Below, piece by piece: positions 53,875-62,772 of a DNA stretch of 64,000 bases. Within the stretch, counting starts at the first letter, position 1, and the number at the start of each line of letters is the position of its first letter. This DNA is from Ancylomarina sp. 16SWW S1-10-2 (GTDB taxonomy: Bacteria > Bacteroidota > Bacteroidia > Bacteroidales > Marinifilaceae), in contig NZ_SADB01000022.1 of the NCBI RefSeq assembly GCF_009669305.1, positions 1-64,000 of the forward strand. The letters are read 5' to 3'. Below the pieces are notes generated by a model. The model did not search any database, had not been told where the DNA came from, and was given only the letters and a program-made list of their open reading frames with translations. A program made the translations under genes and the position numbers.

Positions 53875-54330
53875 TTATTTTTTAATCAAAGTTACATTAA
53901 CAGCATTCATTCCCTTAGGACCACGCTCTGTTTCGAAGTTAACTTTGTCATTTTCATTCACTTGATCAACTAAACCATTGATATGTACGAAAATACTCTC
54001 GCCAGTTTCAGAATCCTTAATGAAACCATATCCTTTACTTGTATTGAAGAAAGTAACAGTTCCTTTACGAAGTGGTTCTTCAACGTAACCTGCATTACTA
54101 TTTCTAGCACCTAAAACAATGCTATCAACATCAACTTCAATTTTTTTACTTGGATCTGGAGGAGTAGATGTTAGTTGACCATTCTCATCAACATAAACCA
54201 ACATATCTTCAAAAGATTGCCCGCCACTGTTAGCTTTTCGTTCTTCTTTACGTGCGTCTTTTTCTTTTCTTTTTTTGAGTTTCTTTTTTTCTAACTCTTT
54301 TTTACCGAATGTTTCTTTTGATCTAGCCAT
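53875..54330 (-). CDS. Cold-shock-domain protein with basic N-terminal extension
   Basis: The 151-residue protein carries a lysine- and glutamate-rich N-terminus (residues 1-35, KKELEKKKLKKRKEKDARKE), a middle part (SFEDMLVYVDENGQLTSTPPD) and a C-terminal cold-shock domain (about 87-151; KGYGFI and SIFVHINGL are the RNA-binding motifs). The C-terminal part resembles the two CspA-like proteins, but the extension is not in them. It probably binds RNA or DNA with the basic arm. It is a single-gene unit convergent with cold-shock gene 2. Confidence 0.92.
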   Translation of the reverse strand: MARSKETFGKKELEKKKLKKRKEKDARKEERKANSGGQSFEDMLVYVDENGQLTSTPPDPSKKIEVDVDSIVLGARNSNAGYVEEPLRKGTVTFFNTSKGYGFIKDSETGESIFVHINGLVDQVNENDKVNFETERGPKGMNAVNVTLIKK

Positions 54331-54593
54331 TTAATTCTTTAGTTCTTATTACTATAATATACCTACTAAAACCAATCCTATAATAACATTATTACGATAG
54401 AATAATCCTAAAGGTCCTGCAATATACGGAAAATATTCAACTTTTCTTCTTTTTTGGTATTCATCAGTAAAAAGCAAATATATATTTCATTGAATACCAT
54501 TATGAAAGTGAATTTGAATCTCAGTAATGATGTATCATCATAAATAATATTCCACCTAATTATAAACTATTGATTGCCTTTTTGAAGACTATA

Positions 54594-55775
54594 TTAAAAG
54601 TCTTCCTGTCTTTTAAAGGCTGCAACTATTCTTTCTAAACCTTCAACAATAATGGATTGAGGTGAACCAACGTTTAATCTCATAAAATTCTCGCCATTTG
54701 CACCAAAAGATATGCCTTTATTTAGTGCAACCTTAGCATCCTCAATTAGTATTTCATGTAATTTTTCATCAGCTAACTTAAGTCTAGAAAAATCTAACCA
54801 TAACAAATAAGTTCCTTCAGGCTCAATAACTCGTACGGCTGGAAGATGTTTGGAAAAATATGATTTCACTATCTCTATATTAGATTTTAAATAAACGAGA
54901 AGTTGCTCCAACCATTCTTCACCATGCGTATAAGCAGCCTCACAAGCAACACTACCAAACACACTTGCCCCAGAAACGTGGAACCTTGAAGTTATAGCAC
55001 TAAATACTTTATGTTTATCCTCGTTAGGAATAATGACGAAAGAGGTTGACAAACCAGCAATATTAAAAGTTTTGCTTGGTGCAATAAAACTCAAACTATT
55101 ATGCTTAGCATATTCACTAATACTAGCAATTGGTGTATATGTATTCGGTTTAAAAATAATATCAGAATGAATTTCATCTGCAAGAATAATAATTTGGTGC
55201 TTTTCACAAATTTCGACCAAGTGAGTTAGCTCCTCTTTCGTCCAAACCCGACCAACAGGATTATGAGGATTCGATATGATAATCATCTTTGTTTGGCTAT
55301 CAATAGAGGCTTCTAGACCATCAAAATCCATTTTATAACCGCCATCCTCAAAAAGAAGATCATTCTCAAGAACAACTCTATCACTAGATTCCACTAATTG
55401 CAAAAAAGGATGATAAACTGGAGGCTGAATAATAATTTTCTCACCAGGTTTGGTAAAGGCCATTATTGCCAAAGAAAGACCTGTTAAAACACCTGGAGTG
55501 ACTTCTAGCCACGACTTTTCAACCGCAAACTGATGCCTCTTCTCCATCCAATTGATAAAAGAAGTGTAAAATTCATCACTAAAGTAAGTATAACCATTAA
55601 CAGGATGATCTAACCTTTTTTGCATTGCATTTTGAATAAAATCTGGCGTTTCAAAATCCATATCAGCAACCCAAAGAGGCAACAAATTTTCTGCTCCAAA
55701 AAAACGAGAAACAGCATCGTGTTTTACGCAATTGGTTTGTTTTCTATCAATTATCTTATCGAAGTTATAAGGCAT
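54594..55775 (-). CDS. MalY/PatB-family PLP-dependent C-S lyase or aminotransferase
   Basis: The 393-residue enzyme has the PLP fold type I pattern: WVADMDFETPDFI near residue 35, NPHNPVGRVWTKEEL near 170, ADEIHSDIIF near 202, and SKTFNIAGL near 233 (the PLP lysine). This is the MalY/PatB subgroup, whose members act as cystathionine beta-lyase. It would cleave cystathionine to homocysteine or act on a similar C-S bond. The gene is a single unit between the cold-shock protein and the phosphopentomutase gene, which is divergent. Confidence 0.9.
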   Translation of the reverse strand: MPYNFDKIIDRKQTNCVKHDAVSRFFGAENLLPLWVADMDFETPDFIQNAMQKRLDHPVNGYTYFSDEFYTSFINWMEKRHQFAVEKSWLEVTPGVLTGLSLAIMAFTKPGEKIIIQPPVYHPFLQLVESSDRVVLENDLLFEDGGYKMDFDGLEASIDSQTKMIIISNPHNPVGRVWTKEELTHLVEICEKHQIIILADEIHSDIIFKPNTYTPIASISEYAKHNSLSFIAPSKTFNIAGLSTSFVIIPNEDKHKVFSAITSRFHVSGASVFGSVACEAAYTHGEEWLEQLLVYLKSNIEIVKSYFSKHLPAVRVIEPEGTYLLWLDFSRLKLADEKLHEILIEDAKVALNKGISFGANGENFMRLNVGSPQSIIVEGLERIVAAFKRQEDF

Positions 55776-55913
55776 CGTTTCATCTATTTTAATATGTACA
55801 AATTCAGAATACGAAAATTACATTATTTACTTGAATCTAAATCTTAAAAATTTATTAAATTTTAAAATTCGTTAAACTAGACCTACTCCTATGTAAATTG
55901 ATTACAAATAGGA

Positions 55914-55943
55914 TTTGAATTACGTTTTTTTGTTTTACCTTTG
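55914..55943 (+). promoter_or_regulatory. Promoter of the phosphopentomutase gene
   Basis: TTTG (55914-55917) and TACCTTTG (55936-55943) are 18 bases apart. The leader to the ATG would be about 160 bases long. The rest of the 338-base spacer shows no other feature. Confidence 0.6.
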
Positions 55944-56113
55944 TTATTCTACGAAATAACCAAGTAAGTCACCTCTGATTGAATATTTAAAAAGATATTA
56001 TAATCAAAACAGATAACTACGAGACCATATACAATTGTTTATGCAGTTTTTGCTGAATACTTGATATGATTATCCTACTCACAATGCTATCTTAAATACT
56101 AAAAATTAAAGAT

Positions 56114-57295
56114 ATGATTCCTAGAATTGAACGTGCTACAATTGTAGTTCTTGACAGTGCTGGTGTTGGGGAATTACCTGATGCTGCTGATTTTGGAGAC
56201 GTAGGCTCTAACACATTTGGAAATATTGCTAAGCATTGCAATGGCATTTCACTTCCGAATATGCAAAAATTAGGTTTGGGAAACTTAACCGATATTAAAG
56301 GTGTTGAACCCTCTAAAAATACATTGGGCGCATACGGTAAAGCTGCTGAAAGAGCTAAAGGAAAAGATACAACTACAGGTCACTGGGAAATTGCTGGTGT
56401 AGCCATAGATAAGCCTTTTCCAACATACAGTAATGGTTTTTCTGAAGAGGTTATTCGCCTTTTTGAAGAAAGAACAGGCCGTAAAGTGATGGCTAACAAA
56501 CCTGCTTCGGGTACAGCTATTCTCGACGAATATGGTGAAGAACAGATGAAAACAGGTAACTGGATTCTTTATACATCTGCCGACCCCGTATTTCAATTGG
56601 CTGCTCACGAAGAAATAATTCCTTTAGATGAACTTTATAAGGCTTGTGAAATTGCCCTAGAAATATGTACTGAACTTGCTCCTGTTGCTCGTGTGATTGC
56701 ACGACCATATTTAGGTAGTGGTAAGGGAAACTTCGCTCGTACAACAAACCGTCATGACTATTCTGTAACGCCACCTCGTGCAACAGTACTTGATCGTTTA
56801 TTGGAAAATAAAATTGATGTGATTGGCATTGGTAAGATCAATGATATCTTTGCAGGACAAGGTGTTTCTGATTCTCGAGGCACAAACAAAGACAATAACG
56901 ATGGTGTCGCAAAAACACTTAAAGCTCTTGAAGAAGACTCTAAAGGTTTGATTTTCACAAATCTTGTTGATTTCGACATGCTTTATGGTCACAGAAGAAA
57001 TCCTGAAGGTTATAAAGCAGCCCTTGAAGAGTTCGACCAACAATTACCAGATATTCAAAGCCGATTGAAAGAGGATGAAGTTCTAATCATAACTGCAGAT
57101 CATGGTTGTGATCCAACTTATAAAGGAACTGACCACACTCGTGAATATATTCCCATATTGGTTTATGGAAAAAATATTAAAACAAATATAAACCTAGGAA
57201 CACGAACTACTTTTGCAGATATAGCTGCAACAGTTGAAGAGTTGTTGATGGGAACTAAGTCAGAAGGTAGTTTTGCAAAAGATTTATATCAATAA
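56114..57295 (+). CDS. deoB: Phosphopentomutase
   Basis: The 393-residue protein matches DeoB over its length: ATIVVLDSAGVGELPDAADFGDVGSNT at the start (metal-binding Asp and the phosphoacceptor Ser/Thr region), KGKDTTTGHWEIAG near 83-96, NRHDYSVTPP near 215-224, NLVDFDMLYGHRRN near 280, and ITADHGCDPTYKGTDHTRE near 330-350. It converts (deoxy)ribose 1-phosphate to the 5-phosphate in nucleoside salvage. It is the sole gene of its unit, with a good promoter and terminator. Confidence 0.97.
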   Translation: MIPRIERATIVVLDSAGVGELPDAADFGDVGSNTFGNIAKHCNGISLPNMQKLGLGNLTDIKGVEPSKNTLGAYGKAAERAKGKDTTTGHWEIAGVAIDKPFPTYSNGFSEEVIRLFEERTGRKVMANKPASGTAILDEYGEEQMKTGNWILYTSADPVFQLAAHEEIIPLDELYKACEIALEICTELAPVARVIARPYLGSGKGNFARTTNRHDYSVTPPRATVLDRLLENKIDVIGIGKINDIFAGQGVSDSRGTNKDNNDGVAKTLKALEEDSKGLIFTNLVDFDMLYGHRRNPEGYKAALEEFDQQLPDIQSRLKEDEVLIITADHGCDPTYKGTDHTREYIPILVYGKNIKTNINLGTRTTFADIAATVEELLMGTKSEGSFAKDLYQ

Positions 57296-57319
57296 ACTAC
57301 ATTCTAATATTACTAACGA

Positions 57320-57351
57320 AAGCCTTGGCATTTATGTCAAGGCTTTTTTTT
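57320..57351 (+). terminator. Terminator of deoB
   Basis: The stem AAGCCTTG / CAAGGCTT is followed by eight T, 24 bases past the stop. Confidence 0.88.
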
Positions 57352-57474
57352 ATTCTAAATGTATCTCATTCTAAAATAAGTTGACACAAAATTGACTTTT
57401 TATCCTTGCAATGTTTATATACAATTCTAAGTTATCCGTAAATTCTATATCCTAAGAGAGCAATCCCTTAGTTT

Positions 57475-58266
57475 TTAATCATGAGTAAAACTGATGTCAA
57501 AAATGATATTAGAACAGTAAAAACCTGAATTTTCAATCGCTTTACGTGAAGCAATATTATTCAATGTTGTAGAACAAATAGGCTTACGTCCCATTTCTAT
57601 CACTCTATTCGTTTGTATTTGCATAAGCTGTGTTGCAATGCCTTTGCCTTGATAATCAAGACTTACAATAATTCCTATATCAGCAATTTCTGGTTGCGAA
57701 TTGCTTATTCGACATTCACTGGTAGCAATAATTACACCTGACTCTCGTAACATAAAAATTTCTTTTCTTGAAACAAGATTTTCAGTATAACCAAAGGTAT
57801 CATCCAAACCTATTTGCTCTTTCATAAATGCTTTAATGGCCGGAATATATTCAGAAGTTACAAGTTCTATCTTTAAATTAGAGTTCACTTCAATGGTCTT
57901 ATTCAAATGCTCAAAACAGAAGGTATTGGCATTAATTGACTTTGAATGATATAAACAAGCAGCAAATGAAACAGGCTCATTTGAACTCAAGCAAGCAGAC
58001 CTAATGAGTTCACCTTTAATTAATTTTCCAACAACCTTATCCATTTGAGATAGATAGTCATCCTCTAAAAATATCTGTATCAAACAGCCTGCTTTGCTTA
58101 TACAACAATAGCCTAGTGTGATATTGTCATTTTGGATTAAATAGTGCTGCGATGGGCCAATGTATAGCATTTCCCACATAGCATCGATAGGTGCTGTTAA
58201 TTTTTGATATAGTTTTAGCCTTAACCCTTTGATTGTATCGGTAATATCTGTTTTTATAAATTTCAT
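57475..58266 (-). CDS. GNAT-family acetyltransferase, two-part
   Basis: The 263-residue protein has a C-terminal GNAT domain with the acetyl-CoA motif IIVSLDYQGKGIATQLMQIQ near residues 200-219 and NNIASRKAIENSGF near 236-249. The N-terminal half (residues 1-125) is a second, weaker alpha/beta part, as in GNAT proteins with a degenerate first domain. The substrate is unknown. It is a single-gene unit between deoB and the hybrid kinase. The 300-base spacer to the kinase gene shows no feature. Confidence 0.82.
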   Translation of the reverse strand: MKFIKTDITDTIKGLRLKLYQKLTAPIDAMWEMLYIGPSQHYLIQNDNITLGYCCISKAGCLIQIFLEDDYLSQMDKVVGKLIKGELIRSACLSSNEPVSFAACLYHSKSINANTFCFEHLNKTIEVNSNLKIELVTSEYIPAIKAFMKEQIGLDDTFGYTENLVSRKEIFMLRESGVIIATSECRISNSQPEIADIGIIVSLDYQGKGIATQLMQIQTNRVIEMGRKPICSTTLNNIASRKAIENSGFYCSNIIFDISFTHD

Positions 58267-58566
58267 TATTTGAAATATTTACTTAAGATATATCTTATAA
58301 ATTTACCTTTTTAAGAATTATAAATCACTAAATAACTGCATATTATTCAAAACGCTACTACAAATAGATGCTTCATAAAAACCTAAGATTTAATATCTAT
58401 TTATCCGAAATATATAATAACTCATTAATTATCCTAAGCAATTTATTCAACCACTTTTTGCTATAGACAACAGAAATACACTCAACTTTTCCTTTGTGAT
58501 CAACAAAAAAGTTGCCAAGAAAAAATTCGCTCATAAATGACGCACACGACATGTATGACAATTACA

Positions 58567-61500
58567 CTAACTACCGATATGCTTAGCTATTACCTCCCTT
58601 AATAATTTTTCATTTATCGGTTTTGTAATATAATCGGTACAACCAGCCTCAAGAGCTTTTCCCATGTCACCATTAAGAGCATAAGCCGTTTGTGCAACTA
58701 TAACAAGATTTTCATTAAACTTGCGTATTTCTCTAGTGGCTTCATAACCATCCATTTCAGGCATTTGAATATCCATTAAAACCAAATCGATATCGGGGTT
58801 TTTATGACAAGCTTCCACCGCCTCTATTCCGTTTTTAGCACTAATAATTTCTTTTCCAAATTTTCGTACAATTATCGAAAGAAAGGCTGCTGAAGTTTCA
58901 TCATCCTCAACAATTAATACTTTTAATTTGTTCTTTGGGCTTTCTTCCCCAGAAGACAAAATTTCATTTTCTTTCATATTTTCTTTAATTACTTCATTTT
59001 GATACGGAAGTGTAAAATAAAAGGAACTTCCTTTTCCCAGTTCTGATTCCACCCAAATTTTGCCGCCAAGCATTTCAGCATAAGCCTTTGATATTGCGAG
59101 TCCTAAACCAGCACCCTCAAAAGCTCTTCTGCTACCAATATCTGCTTGTTCAAAACGATTAAAAATGACATCTAACCGATCTTTTGGAATACCTATTCCT
59201 GTATCTCTGACAAAAAATGCGATACTATTATTTTTCAAGGAATAGCCAAAAGAAATTGAGCCTACTTTAGTGTATTTAATTGCATTTTTAACAAGGTTTG
59301 TTAATATACCATGGAGTTTGTCGCCATCAGTAATTATATCTAATTGATTAGGTGAATATGAGAGGTCTAGCGATAAAGACAATCCTTTTAATTCTGCTTC
59401 TGGTGAATGAAATTTATATATTTCATCCACGACAGCTTGAATAGAAACGGACGTTTTTGAAATAAGGACCTCTCCCGATTCAATTCTTGAAAGATCAATA
59501 ATATCGTTTATCGTATTTAGTAACCTATCACTACTTTGGTTAATAATGCCTGAATATGAATTAATTTCAGAACGACTTAAATTGGGATCATTGAGCAAGT
59601 CAATAAATCCACGAATCCCATTCATTGGGGTACGTATTTCGTGACTCATATTAGCAAGAAATGCACTCTTAAGTCGATCACTTTCTTCTGCTTTTTCTTT
59701 GGCAGCAACCAGTTCTATTTCAGACAACTTTCTTTCTGTAATATCCTGAAATATCTCGAGCATGGCTTTTTTACCTTGAAACATGATTCCAGTATGATTA
59801 ATAAGGAAGGTTTTATCTCCCAGAATACCTGTTGATTCATAGGACGAAGTTTCACCAATCTCAATACCCTTACGTAAAGGACAATGTGGACACTGTTCCT
59901 TAACATCGCGATAAATTTCCCAACATTTTTTGCCAATAGATTCAGAACCAAACAGTTTCTCAAATTTATCATTCATGAACAAGATACTCCCCTTTTCGTC
60001 GACAATATCCATTCCGAAAGGAATAGTTTGAAGTAGCCTTGCATTAAATTCATTACTCTTACTCAAAGCCCTTTCCGACAGTTTGCTCTCATTAATATCA
60101 GATGCAATAGCCGTTACAATACCATTTTTACTCGGTTTTGTTCCATGCCAAGCTATCCATTTATAGGATCCATTCGTACATAAATATCGATTTTCAAAAG
60201 TTGGCATCGCTTTGCCCTTTAATAATTTTGAAGATTCAGTTATCGTTATTTGCTTATCATCAGGATGAACAAATTCCATAAATGGCTTTGATGTAAATTC
60301 ATGAATCGAATAACCGAGTATTCGTGTTACTGCCTGATTAACTTCAATAACATAGCCAGTATTTATATTTACTTTACAAATAATACTTGGTGATATATCG
60401 AATGTATTTTGTAGTTTTTCTTCGGCAAGACGTATTTTTTCTTCGGCCTGCTTTCGTTCCGTAATATCAACATGGGTACCCACCATTCTAATGGCTTTAC
60501 CATTTTCATCAAATACCACTTCAGCACGAGATAAAATATCAACCCAATATCCGTCTTTGTGTTTCATCTTAAACTCAACTTCGAATCTGTCACGCAATTT
60601 ATTAATTACTTCCTGCCTAATTTTCCACGCTTTCTCAGCATCATCTGGTTTAGTTAACTTCTCCCATACGCTAACTTCGTTTTCTAATTCTTCATTTTTA
60701 TACCCAAACATGCTTTTCCAACCTGGAGAAAAATAAATCTCGTTAGTTACCAAGTTCCAATCGAACAAACCATCTTGTGCAGCAGTCATTGCCAAATCAA
60801 ATCTTTCTTCACTTTCATTCAAATCTTTTTCGGTCTTCTTAAGATCGGTTATATCGACAAGAACAGCTAAAGTACGATTCAGCTCTCCTGAATTATCGCG
60901 TATTGCTATAGCAGATAATAATACATCAATTATCTCTCCATCCTTTTTTACAAACTGATAGGGAGCATTTGTAATAAAATCATTTTCAGAAAATTTAGGA
61001 AAAGCAATATTCCTTGCATATTTCTTCGAACTTTCAGTTAAGAACAGAGTCGAAGGTTTACCTATGACCTCACTTTTGTCGTACCCCATTGTTTTAAGCC
61101 AGAAATCACTAATGCTTATCAATAGACCATCTTTGTCAAGTGAATGTAACAAAGCTGGTGTATTATCATATATAGCCCGAAAGTGCTTCTCACTTTCTTT
61201 TAATTCTATTTCTACCTGTTTACGATCTGTGATATCTTCTGCAAAACCAAAATAGTTGAGGAAATTTCCTTCAGAGTCGAATTTGGCACTTACGGTAAAT
61301 TCAATGGGAATTATATGACCATCCTTGTGAATATATTCTTTATCATATTTTATACTCTTCTGTAAAGGACTAAGTTGACTAAGCTTTTTTTCTTCAAAAT
61401 TTTTCCACTTGGAAGGTGTTAAGTCTTCTCTCCAATTAATTTGATGTAATTCAGAAATTGTATAACCTGTTAATTCAGAAAAAGCTAAATTAAAATCATC

Positions 61501-62463
61501 TAATCTCCCATCATCGTACCCAACCGCAATGCCAATTGGGGCGCTACGAACAATATCAGCCATTTTTTTCTCACGTTCCAAACTGGCTTTTAGTTTTTCG
61601 TCTGCTTGCTTAAGTTCTGTAATATCCTTAAAGACACAATAAGTTTGATTAAAACTGCCATCGGGATTATAACCAATGAATCCTTCAAGTGCGACATCAA
61701 TATAATGTCCTGCCTTATGTCGCAATTTAAATTGCATATTATTCACATGACCACGTTTCTTAAACTTCGGAAAACTATTCGCAAAATGGGATTGCCAATC
61801 AGGATGTAAAAAATCCTTATAAAATTTCCCAATTATTTCATCTCGCTCGTACCCTAAGGTCGTAAGCCAAGTTGGATTCACATCTTTAAAACATCCATCT
61901 TCGTTTAATGAATGATATGGCAGTGGTGCATTATCATAAAGAGATTTAAAATTTGCTTCACTTTTTCTTAACTTTTCTTCGTTTTGTTTTTGATCTGTGA
62001 TATCTTGAGTGAAACCTATGGCAGAAATCGGCTTTCCATTAGCATCGAATACGACATCAGCTTTCTCCATAAGCCACCGTACACTTCCATCTACAATTAC
62101 GCGAAAATCAATATTGTAAACTTTTCCTAACAAAGCAGCCAACCATTGATTAGCAACATATTCCTTATCTTCCCAATGAATGTAACTCAAGAATTTTTCA
62201 TGAGAAAGAGAAGTTCCCTTTGGAATGCCAAAATTCCGATAATTCTGATCAGACCAAATCAATTCATCCTTTAATAAATCAAGTTCCCATGTACCTATCT
62301 TTCCTATTTCCTGTACTTTCGCATGGTAATATTGATCCTTTACTAAGAGTTGATCTTCAGGCAAAAGACGACTTTGTAGCTTCGACTTTTCTAACTCAGA
62401 AATTTTAGATTCCAATTGTTTTATTTTAATCTGAAGCTCTTCTTTTGTCTTGATATTTTTCAT
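58567..62463 (-). CDS. Hybrid histidine kinase with seven PAS-like repeats and a receiver
   Basis: The 1298-residue protein begins with a short coiled coil, then seven PAS/PAC units, each ending with an ITD(Q/R/L)K-type or ITERK-type motif (near 155, 285, 410, 540, 670, 795 and 915). The seventh PAS contains the cysteine motif CPHCP (near 870). HisKA follows near 935-1000 (NMSHEIRTPMNGIRGF), then the ATPase domain with NLVKNAIKYT and GAGLGLAISKAYAEM, and a receiver near 1165-1290 (LKVLIVEDDE, phospho-acceptor Asp in LVLMDIQMP). No membrane segment is seen, so it is a cytoplasmic sensor. Its output partner is not nearby. The signals are unknown. Confidence 0.94.
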   Translation of the reverse strand: MKNIKTKEELQIKIKQLESKISELEKSKLQSRLLPEDQLLVKDQYYHAKVQEIGKIGTWELDLLKDELIWSDQNYRNFGIPKGTSLSHEKFLSYIHWEDKEYVANQWLAALLGKVYNIDFRVIVDGSVRWLMEKADVVFDANGKPISAIGFTQDITDQKQNEEKLRKSEANFKSLYDNAPLPYHSLNEDGCFKDVNPTWLTTLGYERDEIIGKFYKDFLHPDWQSHFANSFPKFKKRGHVNNMQFKLRHKAGHYIDVALEGFIGYNPDGSFNQTYCVFKDITELKQADEKLKASLEREKKMADIVRSAPIGIAVGYDDGRLDDFNLAFSELTGYTISELHQINWREDLTPSKWKNFEEKKLSQLSPLQKSIKYDKEYIHKDGHIIPIEFTVSAKFDSEGNFLNYFGFAEDITDRKQVEIELKESEKHFRAIYDNTPALLHSLDKDGLLISISDFWLKTMGYDKSEVIGKPSTLFLTESSKKYARNIAFPKFSENDFITNAPYQFVKKDGEIIDVLLSAIAIRDNSGELNRTLAVLVDITDLKKTEKDLNESEERFDLAMTAAQDGLFDWNLVTNEIYFSPGWKSMFGYKNEELENEVSVWEKLTKPDDAEKAWKIRQEVINKLRDRFEVEFKMKHKDGYWVDILSRAEVVFDENGKAIRMVGTHVDITERKQAEEKIRLAEEKLQNTFDISPSIICKVNINTGYVIEVNQAVTRILGYSIHEFTSKPFMEFVHPDDKQITITESSKLLKGKAMPTFENRYLCTNGSYKWIAWHGTKPSKNGIVTAIASDINESKLSERALSKSNEFNARLLQTIPFGMDIVDEKGSILFMNDKFEKLFGSESIGKKCWEIYRDVKEQCPHCPLRKGIEIGETSSYESTGILGDKTFLINHTGIMFQGKKAMLEIFQDITERKLSEIELVAAKEKAEESDRLKSAFLANMSHEIRTPMNGIRGFIDLLNDPNLSRSEINSYSGIINQSSDRLLNTINDIIDLSRIESGEVLISKTSVSIQAVVDEIYKFHSPEAELKGLSLSLDLSYSPNQLDIITDGDKLHGILTNLVKNAIKYTKVGSISFGYSLKNNSIAFFVRDTGIGIPKDRLDVIFNRFEQADIGSRRAFEGAGLGLAISKAYAEMLGGKIWVESELGKGSSFYFTLPYQNEVIKENMKENEILSSGEESPKNKLKVLIVEDDETSAAFLSIIVRKFGKEIISAKNGIEAVEACHKNPDIDLVLMDIQMPEMDGYEATREIRKFNENLVIVAQTAYALNGDMGKALEAGCTDYITKPINEKLLREVIAKHIGS

Positions 62464-62772
62464 TAATTGTAATTTCGGTAGAATTGTACATAGTTGGAGA
62501 ACAAAGTTCTATAAACAGATCACATTACAAGATAAAATAAATTTTCTACTATCAGCTAAATCCGTGAAGACATATTCTAATATATCTAAAAAAAGCAAGC
62601 ATATTAGTAAATCTAAAAATCCAATATCAATCGCAACACAAGCACATACCTTTCTATCAAAACACCTCATTACGCCTTTCCATTAGCAACTAACATCTAG
62701 TGAATTCAAAATTAAAACATGGTAAACTTAATTATTTTATCTACCTTTTAGAATCCAAAATAAAACCCTACT

